Below, piece after piece: positions 34,138 through 43,333 of a DNA stretch of 63,199 nucleotides. The translations under genes were made by a program, and so were the position numbers. Source of the DNA: an uncultured Acetatifactor sp. (lineage in GTDB: Bacteria > Bacillota > Clostridia > Lachnospirales > Lachnospiraceae); NCBI GenBank assembly GCA_934402375.1, contig CAKRUB010000014.1:1-63199 (forward strand). Direction: 5' to 3'. The notes beneath the pieces are model-generated. The model was not told the DNA's origin. It searched no databases and saw only the letters and a program-made list of their open reading frames with translations. Every line of letters starts with the position of its first letter. Position 1 is the stretch's first letter.

Positions 34138-35154
34138 ATGAAGAAGAAAATGATGGCATTGATGATGATGGCAGTGATGGCAGCGACGGCATTGACCGGC
34201 TGCGGCAAAGCGACATCCGGCGGGGAGTATACCATTGGTATTTCACAGTTCGCGGTACATGGTTCGCTCGACAACTGTCGGGAAGGCTTTCTGGAGGGAC
34301 TTGCCGAGGAGGGCATCAAGGAGGGTGAGAACCTGAAGGTTGAATATGTCAACGCGCAGGCGGAGCCGGGAACAGCGGCAATGATTGCAAACAACTTTGT
34401 CAGCAAGAATGTCGATCTGATCTGTGCGATTGCAACACCTTCCGCAACGACGGCATATAATGCTACCATTAATTCAGATATTCCGGTGATCTACACGGCA
34501 GTGTCCGACCCGGCGGGCGCGGGACTGGCAAACGAGGACGGCAGCTCGGTCGGCAACCTTACGGGAACCTGTGATGCACTCGCCGTTGACGCGCAGCTTG
34601 AGATGATCCGTGAGATCCTGCCGGATGCAAAGAACGTCGGCATTATCTATACGACGAGCGAGGCAAACTCCATCAGCACGGTTGCAGCATACCAGGAGGC
34701 AGCTTCCAAGTATGGATTCGAGATTGTGACGACCGGTGTCACCGCAATGTCCGAGGTTCCGCTGGCTGCGGCAGACATGGTAAAGAAGGTGGACTGCATT
34801 ACCAACCTGACGGACAACACGGTTGTCAGCGCATTGCAGAGCGTGCTTGACGAGGCGAACAAGGCAGGCATTCCAGTCTTTGGCTCCGAGGTGGAGCAGG
34901 TCAAGGCAGGCTGTGTGGCATCCATGGGTCTGGAATACTTTGAACTGGGCAAGCAGACCGGCAAGATGGCAGCGAAGGTGCTCAAGGGAGAGGCAAAGGC
35001 TTCCGACATGAAGTTCGAGACCATTTCCGAGCCGAGCCTGTATGTGAATTTCGCTGCAGCCGATAAGATCGGGCTGGTACTTCCAGAGAGATACAAAACG
35101 GACGCTTATCAGAGCTTTGATGAGATTATCCTTGATTCAACAAGCACACAATAA
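34138..35154 (+). CDS. trpX: Tryptophan ABC transporter substrate-binding lipoprotein
   Basis: A 338-residue exported lipoprotein: signal peptide rich in Met, lipobox LTGC with Cys22, then a type I periplasmic-binding fold (IGISQFAVHGSLDNCREGF; IPVIYTAVSDPAGAGL; GIPVFGSEVEQV). It matches the ABC substrate-binding family to which TrpX belongs. The Trp-specific T-box upstream supports tryptophan, or a close indole compound, as ligand. AGAGGAAAAG precedes ATG 34138. Confidence 0.9.
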   Translation: MKKKMMALMMMAVMAATALTGCGKATSGGEYTIGISQFAVHGSLDNCREGFLEGLAEEGIKEGENLKVEYVNAQAEPGTAAMIANNFVSKNVDLICAIATPSATTAYNATINSDIPVIYTAVSDPAGAGLANEDGSSVGNLTGTCDALAVDAQLEMIREILPDAKNVGIIYTTSEANSISTVAAYQEAASKYGFEIVTTGVTAMSEVPLAAADMVKKVDCITNLTDNTVVSALQSVLDEANKAGIPVFGSEVEQVKAGCVASMGLEYFELGKQTGKMAAKVLKGEAKASDMKFETISEPSLYVNFAAADKIGLVLPERYKTDAYQSFDEIILDSTSTQ

Positions 35155-35177
35155 AAAAGAAACGAGAGTGGAAAATT

Positions 35178-36056
35178 ATGGCATTGATCCTGAGTGTTCT
35201 GGAACAGGGGATGATTTACGGCATCCTCGCGTTGGGAGTTTATATCACCTACAAAATTTTGGATTTTCCTGATCTGACCGTGGATGGCAGCTTCCCCTTT
35301 GGGGCGGCTGTCACCGTCCGTCTGATCAGCTTCGGCGCTCCTGCGGTTGTGACGCTGCCGGTTGCTTTTCTCGGCGGCGCGCTGGTCGGCATGTGCACCG
35401 GACTGATCCATGTAAAGCTGAAGGTGCGTGATCTGTTGTCCGGCATTGTCATGATGACAGGGCTGTACACGATCAATCTCTGGATGGCGGGAAGCGGCTA
35501 TGTGCCGATTTTCAACCGGGAAACCATCTTTGACAACGGAATCACAAATAAACTCTTTGCCGGAGCGCTCGGCAGCTTTAAGACAGTGATCGTGATTTTC
35601 CTTATCACAATGGCGGCGAAATACCTCCTCGACTGGTACATGAGTACGAAGTCGGGCTTCCTTCTCAGAGCAGTCGGCGACAACGATACGATCGTGACCA
35701 GTCTCGGCATAGACAAGGGACTGATTAAGATTCTCGGGCTTTCGATTGCGAACGGTCTGGTTTCGTTAAGTGGCTGCATCTATGCACAACAGCAGCGCAG
35801 CTTTGAAATCTCCATCGGTACAGGAGCGGTTGTCATCGGACTTGCGAGCGTAATTATCGGCACCAGCCTGTTCAGGAAGCTCACCGTTCTCAGGGTGACA
35901 TCCAGCGTGATTATCGGCTCCGTTCTTTACAAGGCGTGCGTGGCGCTGGCAATGTACGCGGGGATTGACGCGAACGCAATCAAGCTCATCACGGCGGTGC
36001 TGTTCCTGATCATTCTTGTCATCAGTATGGACAGAAAGGGGAAGAAGAAATGCTAG
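35178..36056 (+). CDS. trpY: Tryptophan ABC transporter permease
   Basis: A 292-residue branched-chain-amino-acid-type permease (LivH-like) with eight or nine membrane helices and characteristic blocks LDFPDLTVDGSFPFGAA, GLIHVKLKVRDLLSGIVMMTG and LSIANGLVSLSGCIYAQQQ. It lies between the binding protein and the ATPase; the trpZ start overlaps its last seven bases. Confidence 0.9.
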   Translation: MALILSVLEQGMIYGILALGVYITYKILDFPDLTVDGSFPFGAAVTVRLISFGAPAVVTLPVAFLGGALVGMCTGLIHVKLKVRDLLSGIVMMTGLYTINLWMAGSGYVPIFNRETIFDNGITNKLFAGALGSFKTVIVIFLITMAAKYLLDWYMSTKSGFLLRAVGDNDTIVTSLGIDKGLIKILGLSIANGLVSLSGCIYAQQQRSFEISIGTGAVVIGLASVIIGTSLFRKLTVLRVTSSVIIGSVLYKACVALAMYAGIDANAIKLITAVLFLIILVISMDRKGKKKC

Positions 36057-36823
36057 AGTTAAAGGGAATCTGTAAGAACTATAATCCCGGTTCTGTCAAT
36101 GAAATCTGTCTGTTCAAGGATTTTGACCTTACGGTGAAGGACGGCGAATTTGTCTCTGTGGTGGGAAGCAACGGCTCGGGAAAGACCTCCATGCTGAATA
36201 TTATCTGCGGAAGCATTCCCGTGGATGCCGGTCAGATATTGATTAATGGCGAGGATATTTCCGTCCAGAAGGATTATGTCCGCCAGAGGCATATCGGAAG
36301 AGTGTATCAGGATCCCTCCAAGGGAACCTGTCCCGGTATGACGATTCTGGAGAACATGTCCATTGCGGATAATAAGGGGAAGAAATACGGGCTGTCCAGA
36401 GGTGTGAACAAGGCGAAGCTGGAGGCGTACCGTGAGATGCTCCGGCCGCTGAATCTCGGACTGGAGGATAAGATGGGCGTGCAGGTGGGCGCACTTTCGG
36501 GCGGTCAGCGGCAGGCGCTCTCGCTGCTCATGGCGACAATGACACCGATCGATTTCCTGATTCTGGATGAGCACACGGCGGCACTCGACCCTAAGACGGC
36601 GGAAATCATCATGGAGCTGACCGACCGGGTTGTCCGGGAGAAGCAGGTGACAACGATCATGGTGACGCACAATCTGCGCTATGCCGTGGAATATGGAAAC
36701 AGACTGATTATGATGCACGAGGGAAATGTGATCCTTGACAAAGCGGGCGAGGAGAAACGCGGAATCAATACCGAGGAGATCATGGGAATTTTCAACCGCA
36801 TCAGCGTGGAATGCGGCAACTGA
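36050..36823 (+). CDS. trpZ: Tryptophan ABC transporter ATPase
   Basis: A 257-residue ABC ATPase with Walker A GSNGSGKTS (~40-48), Q-loop RVYQDPSKG, signature LSGGQRQ (~150), Walker B FLILDEHTAALD and H-loop VTHNL. It energises TrpY. An intrinsic terminator follows at 36838. Confidence 0.92.
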   Translation: MLELKGICKNYNPGSVNEICLFKDFDLTVKDGEFVSVVGSNGSGKTSMLNIICGSIPVDAGQILINGEDISVQKDYVRQRHIGRVYQDPSKGTCPGMTILENMSIADNKGKKYGLSRGVNKAKLEAYREMLRPLNLGLEDKMGVQVGALSGGQRQALSLLMATMTPIDFLILDEHTAALDPKTAEIIMELTDRVVREKQVTTIMVTHNLRYAVEYGNRLIMMHEGNVILDKAGEEKRGINTEEIMGIFNRISVECGN

Positions 36824-36837
36824 GAACAGGAAAGGCA

Positions 36838-36871
36838 GTGCGCCCCTTGTGAGGCGCACCTTTCTTTTTTT
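36838..36871 (+). terminator. Intrinsic terminator of trpXYZ
   Basis: GTGCGCC (36838-36844) and GGCGCAC (36853-36859) form a perfect stem with an 8-base loop, followed by a T-rich tract (36861-36871). Confidence 0.85.
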
Positions 36872-36875
36872 AGTC

Positions 36876-37316
36876 TTAGTTTTTCTTTGCGTTCTCGCTA
36901 TATTTTTCTTCACAGTATTTGCAGCGGTATACTTCCTTTTCAGAGTCCGCCAGATAGAAGATGTGGGGAAGACCCTGCTCGATGGAGGTGATGCACCTCG
37001 GGTTGCGGCAGCGGATGACGTTTTTAATCTGCGCAGGAAGAACGAGAACCTTCTTTTCTACGATTTCGCCGTTCTTGATGACATTGACGGTGATGTTGTG
37101 GTCGATAAATGCCAGCACATCAAGATCCAGCATATCGATGTCGCACTCTACCTTTAAAATATCCTTTTTGTCCATCTTGTCGCTTCTTGCATTCTTGATA
37201 ATGGCGACAGTGCAGTCCAGCTTGTCCAGCTGCAGATGCTCGTAAATATCCAGACTCTTTCCTGCTTTGATATGGTCGAGAACAAAGCCCTCTTCAATTT
37301 TTCCAACGTTAAGCAT
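36876..37316 (-). CDS. pyrI: Aspartate carbamoyltransferase regulatory chain
   Basis: A 146-residue PyrI subunit. The N-terminal allosteric domain (GFVLDHIKAGKSLDIY) binds nucleotides. The C-terminal zinc domain keeps the four cysteines as CRNPRC ... CKYC (C-x4-C and C-x2-C). It pairs with PyrB encoded just upstream on the same strand, so pyrimidine end products can control the enzyme. The start at 37316 is preferred over ATG 37328 because AGGA sits between them. The leader contains the motif TGCGCAGAAATGAGGA shared with the repeat family described at 38312. Confidence 0.95.
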   Translation of the reverse strand: MLNVGKIEEGFVLDHIKAGKSLDIYEHLQLDKLDCTVAIIKNARSDKMDKKDILKVECDIDMLDLDVLAFIDHNITVNVIKNGEIVEKKVLVLPAQIKNVIRCRNPRCITSIEQGLPHIFYLADSEKEVYRCKYCEEKYSENAKKN

Positions 37317-37399
37317 TATTATCCTCATTTCTGCGCATTATTCCGGTGAAAGCAGAAGCTGTGCCGTTATGCGCACCGGTACAGGCTCTGAATGTTGGC

Positions 37400-38311
37400 T
37401 TATGCAAGTCCTAACAGGGTCAGGATCAGAGCCATTCTCACATACACGCCGAACTGTGCCTGTTTAAAGTAGGCGGCTCTGGGGTCATCGTCCACCTCCA
37501 CGGAGATTTCATTGACTCTGGGAAGCGGGTGGAGGACAAGCATATCCTTCTTAGCAAGCAGCATTTTTGCCGCATCCAGAATATAGAAATCCTTCAGGCG
37601 GATGTAGTCTTCCTCGTTAAAGAAACGCTCCTTTTGTACGCGGGTCATATAGAGGAGATCAAGCTCGGGCATGACATCTTCCAGACGGATGACTTCACGG
37701 TAGCTGATGCCGCGTTCTTTGAGCATATCTGTGATATAGTCTGGAACCTTGAGTTCCTCCGGCGAGATAAAGATAAAACTTACGCCGTTATAGCGGGCGA
37801 GGGCATTGATAAGAGAGTGTACGGTACGACCGAATTTCAGATCGCCGCAGAGACCGATCGTAAAGTTGTTCAGTCTGCCCTTAAGAGTGCGGATTGTGAG
37901 AAGATCGGTCAGTGTCTGGGTCGGATGCTGATGTCCGCCGTCTCCGGCATTGATCACGGGGATGCCGGACTTCTCACTGGCAACCATGGGAGCACCCTCC
38001 TTGGGATGGCGCATGGCACAGATGTCTGCGTAGCAGGAGATGATGCGGATGGTGTCGGATACGCTCTCGCCTTTGGAAGCGGAAGAGGAAGCGGCATCCG
38101 AGAAGCCGATAACACGTCCGCCCAGTCTTGTCATTGCGGATTCAAAGCTCAGGCGTGTTCTTGTGCTCGGCTCATAGAAGCAGGTCGCAAGAATCTTGCC
38201 GTCGCAGGCATGGGCATAGCGGGTTGGATTGTGTTCAATGTCGTTTGCAAGGTCGAAGAGCCTGTCAAGCTCGTCAGGCGTGAAGTCCAGAGGACTCATC
38301 AAATGTCTCAT
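37400..38311 (-). CDS. pyrB: Aspartate carbamoyltransferase catalytic chain
   Basis: A 303-residue PyrB. It has carbamoyl-phosphate motif STRTRLSFE, the 80s loop [19 protein letters not shown], and aspartate-loop and closing motifs such as HPLPRVNEI. It catalyses the first committed step of pyrimidine synthesis. The open frame extends upstream into the repeat, but the ATG at 38311 follows GGGGAAAA and gives the normal N-terminus ([10 protein letters not shown]). Transcription enters through the repeated leader element at 38312-38411. Confidence 0.96.
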   Translation of the reverse strand: MRHLMSPLDFTPDELDRLFDLANDIEHNPTRYAHACDGKILATCFYEPSTRTRLSFESAMTRLGGRVIGFSDAASSSASKGESVSDTIRIISCYADICAMRHPKEGAPMVASEKSGIPVINAGDGGHQHPTQTLTDLLTIRTLKGRLNNFTIGLCGDLKFGRTVHSLINALARYNGVSFIFISPEELKVPDYITDMLKERGISYREVIRLEDVMPELDLLYMTRVQKERFFNEEDYIRLKDFYILDAAKMLLAKKDMLVLHPLPRVNEISVEVDDDPRAAYFKQAQFGVYVRMALILTLLGLA

Positions 38312-38411
38312 AGTTTTCCCCATTTCTGCGCACGTTCTTTGCGCATAGCGAGTTTGTGTCAAGTGCGCGCAGACACAAATCTCGTGATTGAAAAAATATA
38401 TTTTTCAATCA
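38312..38411 (-). repeat. Leader repeat element, copy 1 (upstream of pyrB)
   Basis: Read on the minus strand it runs: an AT-rich hairpin (TGATTGAAAAA type), ACGAGA, hairpin TTTGTGTC/GACACAAA with an 11-base loop, CTCGC, ATGCGCAAAGAACGTGCGCAG, then the ribosome site GGGGAAAA and the pyrB start. A copy about nine-tenths identical by eye lies at 54785-54883 before a HAD gene. Confidence 0.85.
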
Positions 38412-38417
38412 TAAATA

Positions 38418-38445
38418 AGAGCCGAAGAGAAAACTCTTCGACTCT
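38418..38445 (-). terminator. Intrinsic terminator of the nitroreductase gene
   Basis: On the minus strand AGAGTCGAAGAG pairs with CTCTTCGGCTCT (one G-U) over a TTTT loop, followed by TTATTTAT. Confidence 0.65.
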
Positions 38446-38450
38446 ATACG

Positions 38451-38990
38451 TTATGACTGAAAAGATAACAGTTCCTCTACGGTCTTTCGCTTGGGAGCAT
38501 TGGGAGCTTCAGCGGGATAACCAATAGGAATAAGAGCCGCCAGCTCTCTTCCCTCGGGGAGATTGAGAACCTTTGCAGCTTCTGCTTCATCAAATAAGCC
38601 CATGATCACAGTGCCGAGACCCTGCTCGTATGCAGCGAGACAAAAGGCTTCGCTTGCAACACCGGCGTCATACATCTGCCATCCGGTCCCCTTGGGAGTA
38701 GAGAAGGAGCCGTCTCTCTCAAAACCGCTGCGTCCGGTAATGATCGTCACTGCGATGACCATCGGCGCCTGCTCCATGATGGTACCGTTTCCGGGATAAA
38801 TGGAGGTACATTTTGCAAGAGCCTTCTTAGCTTCTCCCTCCACTGCGATATAGCGGGTGATCTGTGTGTTCTTCCAGCTGGGAGCAAAGGAAGCTGTCTC
38901 GACGATCTTCTGAATCAGTTCGTGAGACACGGGCTGCTCCGTAAATTTTCGGATACTTCTCCGACCGGTAATACATTCATTCGCTGTCAT
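38451..38990 (-). CDS. Nitroreductase family flavoprotein
   Basis: A 179-residue FMN-dependent nitroreductase-like enzyme: GRRSIRKFTEQPV at the start, APSWKNTQ (FMN and substrate loop), DAGVASEAFCLAAYEQGLGT, and a C-terminal IGYPAE. Members reduce nitro compounds, quinones or enones with NAD(P)H. The ATG at 38990 has CGGAGG upstream; the longer open frame adds an unsupported ten residues. It is separated from pyrB by a terminator and the repeat element. Confidence 0.9.
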   Translation of the reverse strand: MTANECITGRRSIRKFTEQPVSHELIQKIVETASFAPSWKNTQITRYIAVEGEAKKALAKCTSIYPGNGTIMEQAPMVIAVTIITGRSGFERDGSFSTPKGTGWQMYDAGVASEAFCLAAYEQGLGTVIMGLFDEAEAAKVLNLPEGRELAALIPIGYPAEAPNAPKRKTVEELLSFQS

Positions 38991-39079
38991 AGATGTAACC
39001 TCCGTAAGCATTTTTCTCATGATACCACTTCATACAGGGAGTTGCAATGGATAATTTTTTAAAATTTTGTGAAAAGGTT

Positions 39080-39108
39080 TTGCATATATGGAAGGCATAT
39101 TTTATAAT
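39080..39108 (+). promoter_or_regulatory. Promoter of the 39143 gene
   Basis: -35 TTGCAT (39080-39085), 17-base spacer, perfect -10 TATAAT (39103-39108). Confidence 0.8.
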
Positions 39109-39142
39109 AAAAAGAAAAAACAAATGAAAGAAGGTAACTGAC

Positions 39143-39511
39143 ATGGAATTCAATGAAAGAAAACGCTGGTTGCTTTTGGGCCTGCCCTTTACTTTTACAA
39201 AATATGCGATTAAAGAAGATGTCATAACGGTTGATGAGGGCCTTTTAAAAACAGTGGAGAACGACTGCTATATGTATAAGGTGCAGGATGTACAGCACAG
39301 CGCGAGCCTGCTTGAGAAGATTGTAGGTCTCGGCACTGTCACCTGCTTTACCGGGGATACGACGCATCCGCAGCTTGTTCTGCAGCATATCAAGCATTCA
39401 AAGGATGTGAAGGATTTCATTCTGGATCAGTCTGAGAAAGCAAGATTGAGGAGACGTACAGTGAATATGGTGGATATTGGCACGGACGGCTTTGATGGTG
39501 ACATGGACTGA
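39143..39511 (+). CDS. PH-like domain protein
   Basis: A 122-residue soluble protein resembling bacterial PH-like domains (YdbS/bPH_2 type): FTKYAIKEDVITVDEGLLKTVEND, then YMYKVQDVQHSASLLEKIVGLGTV, and VLQHIKHSKDVKDFI. Such domains usually follow membrane helices; here none is present, so it is a single-domain form. The C-terminus is basic and then acidic (RLRRRTVNMVDIG ... DGDMD). It has a strong promoter and its own terminator, so it is a single-gene unit. The function is unknown. Confidence 0.75.
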   Translation: MEFNERKRWLLLGLPFTFTKYAIKEDVITVDEGLLKTVENDCYMYKVQDVQHSASLLEKIVGLGTVTCFTGDTTHPQLVLQHIKHSKDVKDFILDQSEKARLRRRTVNMVDIGTDGFDGDMD

Positions 39512-39534
39512 GGCCGGCAGCCGGTTGCATAGAG

Positions 39535-39564
39535 AAGTCTGCAGGCTGATGCCTGCAGACTTTT
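39535..39564 (+). terminator. Intrinsic terminator of the PH-like gene
   Basis: AAGTCTGCAGGC (39535-39546), loop TGAT, GCCTGCAGACTT (39551-39562), then T's to 39564. Confidence 0.9.
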
Positions 39565-39578
39565 GCTGAAAGGAAGAG

Positions 39579-40013
39579 TTATCGGTGTACGGCAGGGCTT
39601 GTTCTGCGCCGGGCAGAGGGAACGAGGAGACGTTCAAAGAGAAGACCTGCACCGAACCAGTAAGGGGCATAGTCGAGCCGGACGACCCGGTCGATGTTCC
39701 AACGGCTTTTTCCGTAATCCCACGGACAGAGCTTATATTTGGAGAGCAGTCTGCCGGTGAGATATTCCGTGGAAAAGATCATGCTCATATAGGTCAGCCC
39801 GCGGATCCAGAACGGCTGTTTCCAAAGGATACGGTTCACGAGGGGGACGATAGCGGCGCAGCCATAGATGGGAAACATCCAGATAGAAGTGACGCCTCTC
39901 AGGGTCAGGTCACGGTTGCGCAGGGAGCCGATGGAAGTGAAGATGATTTCCATGCACCAGCCGGTCAGACCGCATTTCAGAAAATTTTTTATAAAGATAG
40001 TAATATGTTTCAT
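39579..40013 (-). CDS. Small CmpB-type membrane protein
   Basis: A 144-residue protein related to the N-terminal part of the product at 30095: LKCGLTGWCMEI, LTLRGVTSIWMFPIYG, EYLTGRLLSKYKLCPWDY. About three to four membrane helices are present, and the coiled tail of the longer relative is missing. GAAAGGA precedes the start. The role is unknown. It converges with the PH-like gene. Confidence 0.8.
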   Translation of the reverse strand: MKHITIFIKNFLKCGLTGWCMEIIFTSIGSLRNRDLTLRGVTSIWMFPIYGCAAIVPLVNRILWKQPFWIRGLTYMSMIFSTEYLTGRLLSKYKLCPWDYGKSRWNIDRVVRLDYAPYWFGAGLLFERLLVPSARRRTSPAVHR

Positions 40014-40111
40014 GTTAAATCCTTTCAGAGAGAGTTTTGGGTCTACTGTTCGTAAGTATTGACAGAAAACAGAAAAATATGTGTTGTTATGCGCAGGGAA
40101 CGTGCGCAGAA

Positions 40112-41407
40112 ATGGATATAGAGATGAAGGAACGTGATGCGTTAAATTATATAGAAAGTATCAGTGGACAGGGAATTGTCCCCGGACTGGAGAATATACG
40201 GGAGCTTTGCAGACGCCTCGGAGATCCTCAAAATACTCTGAAATTTGTGCATATAGCGGGAACGAACGGAAAGGGTTCGGTGTCCGCCTACATCGCAAGC
40301 GTATTAAAGTGCGCCGGCTATCGGGTGGGACGGTACATATCGCCAGTTATTTTTGAATACAGAGAGAGGATACAGGCAGGTGGCAGACCGATCACGAAGG
40401 AAGCGCTCGGCAGGCTGATGGAGCAGGTGAAAGCAGTCTGTGACGGTATGGTAGCTGAGGGAAAAAACCAGCCTACGCCGTTTGAGGTCGAGACAGCGCT
40501 CGGTTTCCTCTATTTCAAGGAAAAGAATTGTGATATTGTCGTGCTTGAGACGGGGATGGGAGGTCTTCTTGACGCGACGAACATTGTCGAGAATACCGTT
40601 CTTGCCGTGCTCACTTCGATCAGTATGGATCATATGCAGTTTCTCGGTGATACGCTCGCAAAGATTGCCGCGCAGAAGGCGGGGATATTAAAGCCCGGGT
40701 GCCGGGTGGTCAGCATCCGCCAGCCGGAGGAAGCACAGAGGGTGATAGAGGATACTGCTGTCAGACAGGGCTGCACGCTGTCGGTGGCGGAGCCGGAAGG
40801 GATAACCGCAGTGAAGTATGGACTGGAGCGTCAGAGGTTCAGCTATGGAGGTTACACCGGGCTTGAGATCAGACTTGCCGGAAAATATCAGATCGAGAAT
40901 GCCGCGTTGACAGTAGAGGCGTTGAAGCTTCTGGAAGAGTGCGGCTACCGGTGGAACGAACAGCAGCTTCGCAAAGGGCTTGCGGAGACAGTATGGGACG
41001 GACGGTTTACGGTCGTCGGCAAAAGACCGTATTTCATCGTTGACGGGGCGCACAATGAGGATGCGGCAAAGAGACTTGCGGAATCCATTCAATTCTATTT
41101 TACAAATAAGAGAATTATCTATATAATGGGAGTGTTGAAAGACAAGGAGCATGAAAAAATTATCGCACTGACCCATGAATATGCGGATCAGATCATCACA
41201 GTCGCAACGCCGGACAATCCGAGAGCGCTTCCGGCTTACGCGCTGGCGCAGGAGGTTGCCGCGGTACATCCAAAGGTGACGGCTGCGGACAGCCTGGAGG
41301 AGGCGGTTGAAATGAGCCGTCTGCTCGCCCAAAGGGATGATGTGATCATTGCATTCGGTTCGTTGTCCTTCTTAGGACGACTGATGAAAATCGTGGGTTA
41401 CCGGTAG
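40112..41407 (+). CDS. folC: Bifunctional folylpolyglutamate/dihydrofolate synthase
   Basis: A 431-residue Mur-ligase-family enzyme with P-loop [35 protein letters not shown] and the C-terminal DGAHNEDA. It adds glutamate to dihydropteroate or tetrahydrofolate. The start is uncertain: ATG 40112 lies right after the leader motif TGCGCAGAA, and ATG 40124 is also possible; the longer open frame adds an unlikely N-terminus. It heads the folate operon folC-folE-HD-folP-folBK. Confidence 0.93.
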   Translation: MDIEMKERDALNYIESISGQGIVPGLENIRELCRRLGDPQNTLKFVHIAGTNGKGSVSAYIASVLKCAGYRVGRYISPVIFEYRERIQAGGRPITKEALGRLMEQVKAVCDGMVAEGKNQPTPFEVETALGFLYFKEKNCDIVVLETGMGGLLDATNIVENTVLAVLTSISMDHMQFLGDTLAKIAAQKAGILKPGCRVVSIRQPEEAQRVIEDTAVRQGCTLSVAEPEGITAVKYGLERQRFSYGGYTGLEIRLAGKYQIENAALTVEALKLLEECGYRWNEQQLRKGLAETVWDGRFTVVGKRPYFIVDGAHNEDAAKRLAESIQFYFTNKRIIYIMGVLKDKEHEKIIALTHEYADQIITVATPDNPRALPAYALAQEVAAVHPKVTAADSLEEAVEMSRLLAQRDDVIIAFGSLSFLGRLMKIVGYR

Positions 41408-41420
41408 AATCGAGGCAGCT

Positions 41421-42002
41421 ATGGTAGATCAGAATAAAATCAGGGAAGCGGTAAGACTTTTGCTGGAGGGCGCCGGAGAGGATGTCAACAGGGAAGGACT
41501 TCTGGAGACACCGGACAGGATTGCCCGCATGTATACGGAAATTTTTTCGGGAATGGACGAGGACGGAGAAGTTCCCCTCTCCAAGGTATTCACGGTTGAC
41601 AGCAGTGAGATGGTGCTGGAGAAGGATATTGTATTTTATTCCATGTGCGAGCATCACATGATGCCGTTTTACGGAAAAGCACATGTCGCTTACATTCCTG
41701 ACGGCAAGGTTGTTGGTCTGAGTAAGCTGGCAAGAACGGTGGAGATTTATGCGAAGAGACTTCAGATACAGGAGCGAATGACGGGACAGATTGCGGATGC
41801 CATCATGAAATATCTGACGCCGAAGGGAGCCATGGTTGTAGTGGAAGCGGAGCATATGTGTATGACAATGCGCGGTGTGAAGAAGCCGGGAAGCAAAACG
41901 GTCAGCATTGCTGTGAGAGGTGTCTTTGAGCAGAATACGGAGCTTCAGAACCGGTTTTTCCAGATGCTGCGGATGGATGGTGATTTGAATGGAAATGTAT
42001 AG
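41421..42002 (+). CDS. folE: GTP cyclohydrolase I
   Basis: A 193-residue FolE that converts GTP to 7,8-dihydroneopterin triphosphate, the first step of folate synthesis. It has [10 protein letters not shown], the zinc-binding Cys-x2-His-His of [35 protein letters not shown], and the late zinc Cys in [12 protein letters not shown]. The HD gene overlaps its last 14 bases. Confidence 0.96.
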   Translation: MVDQNKIREAVRLLLEGAGEDVNREGLLETPDRIARMYTEIFSGMDEDGEVPLSKVFTVDSSEMVLEKDIVFYSMCEHHMMPFYGKAHVAYIPDGKVVGLSKLARTVEIYAKRLQIQERMTGQIADAIMKYLTPKGAMVVVEAEHMCMTMRGVKKPGSKTVSIAVRGVFEQNTELQNRFFQMLRMDGDLNGNV

Positions 42003-42477
42003 AGTAGATAAAATATTGGGACATGCGTTATTTAATGAGTGCCTCGAGAAGAATAGAGCGGCAGAAGCGGATCGACGCTTCTGCCGTCATGATATGGTGC
42101 ACTTTCTGGATGTGGCGAGAATCGGGAGGATTATTGCACTCGAGGAGCATTCGGCGTTCTCAACGGAGATGATCTATGCAGCAGCACTTCTGCATGACAT
42201 CGGAAAATTCCGGCAGTATAACGAGGGGATTCCACATGAGGAGGCGAGTGCGCAGATCGCACCTGAAATTCTGAGGGAATGTGGCTTCAATGAGGAAGAA
42301 ACGGGGGTTATTGTGGATGCCATTCTTCAACACAGGAACGCTGAGGTCATGCAGGAGCAGAACCTGCGCGGCATTCTGTACCGGGCGGACAAGGCGAGCA
42401 GACCCTGCTATGCGTGCGAGGTTGAGAGCGAGTGCAACTGGAAGGGCAGTAAAAAGAACCTTAAGATACGGTACTAA
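41989..42477 (+). CDS. HD-domain phosphohydrolase in the folate operon
   Basis: A 162-residue HD-superfamily protein with metal ligands in [14 protein letters not shown] (His), ALLHDIGKF (His-Asp) and LYRADKASR (Asp). Three cysteines near the end ([11 protein letters not shown]-x2-C-x5-C) are unusual and may bind a metal. The gene overlaps folE and precedes folP by 40 bp. Folate synthesis needs a phosphatase to turn dihydroneopterin triphosphate into dihydroneopterin, and the operon contains no Nudix (FolQ) gene; this protein is the natural candidate for that step, by inference. ATG 41995 is an alternative start. Confidence 0.8.
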   Translation: MEMYRVDKILGHALFNECLEKNRAAEADRRFCRHDMVHFLDVARIGRIIALEEHSAFSTEMIYAAALLHDIGKFRQYNEGIPHEEASAQIAPEILRECGFNEEETGVIVDAILQHRNAEVMQEQNLRGILYRADKASRPCYACEVESECNWKGSKKNLKIRY

Positions 42478-42517
42478 AAATAGAAATTGCAAGAGAATAG
42501 AAGGCGGAGGACGAGGC

Positions 42518-43333
42518 ATGAAGATCGGAGACAAGGAGTTTCAGACACAGGGACATACTTATGTGATGGGAATATTGAATGTTACGCCGGATTCTTTTTC
42601 GGACGGAGGAAGGTGGAATGACAGGGATAAAGCCCTGAGACATGTGGAGGAGATGGTTGCGCAGGGAGCTGATGTCATTGATGTCGGCGGGGAATCGACC
42701 AGACCCGGGTATACGCTGATTTCTGACGAGGAGGAGATCTCGAGGGTAGTGCCTGTGATCGAGGCGATCAAGGAGCGGTTTGACGTACCGGTTTCCCTGG
42801 ACACCTACAAGTCAGCCGTGGCGCAGGCTGGTATTCAGGCGGGCGCGGATCTGATCAACGACATCTGGGGATTGAAGTATGATGATAAAATGGCAGCTGT
42901 CATTGCAAATAGCGGACTGCCGTGCTGCCTGATGCATAACAGAAAGAATACGGATTATCAGGATTTTATGCAGGATGTAGCGGCTGATCTCGCCGAGACG
43001 ATCCGCCGTGCGGAAAATGCGGGAATCGCTGATGAAAAAATTATTCTTGATCCCGGAGTCGGGTTCGCAAAATCCTATGAGCAGAATCTTGAGATTATTA
43101 ATTGTCTGGAGGAGTTGAATATGTTTGGCTATCCGCTGCTGTTGGGCTGCAGCCGGAAGTCCGTCATCGGACTGACTCTCGATCTGCCCGCAGACCAGCG
43201 CATCGAAGGCACATTAGTGACGACGGTGATGGGCGTGCTCAAGGGCTGCATGTTCGTCAGGGTGCATGATGTGCTTGAAAATGTCCGCGCCATTAAGATG
43301 GCGGAGGCAATCCTGCGGGGAGGAAGAGGCTGA
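42518..43333 (+). CDS. folP: Dihydropteroate synthase
   Basis: A 271-residue TIM-barrel enzyme that joins p-aminobenzoate to the pterin diphosphate. Motifs: GILNVTPDSFSDGG, DVGGESTRPG, SLDTYKSAVAQ, NDIWG, LMHNR, ILDPGVGFAKS and GCSRKSVIG. ATG 42518 has GGAGG upstream and gives the standard N-terminus; the open frame begins earlier inside the HD gene. folBK starts in the TGATG overlap. Confidence 0.97.
   Translation: MKIGDKEFQTQGHTYVMGILNVTPDSFSDGGRWNDRDKALRHVEEMVAQGADVIDVGGESTRPGYTLISDEEEISRVVPVIEAIKERFDVPVSLDTYKSAVAQAGIQAGADLINDIWGLKYDDKMAAVIANSGLPCCLMHNRKNTDYQDFMQDVAADLAETIRRAENAGIADEKIILDPGVGFAKSYEQNLEIINCLEELNMFGYPLLLGCSRKSVIGLTLDLPADQRIEGTLVTTVMGVLKGCMFVRVHDVLENVRAIKMAEAILRGGRG

Noticed and set aside
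38312..38362. N-terminal extension of PyrB and of the HAD protein with matching peptide MTQTR-AQR-CAEM
   Set aside because: The shared peptide is the translation of the repeated leader DNA; proper ribosome sites and family starts lie downstream in both genes.
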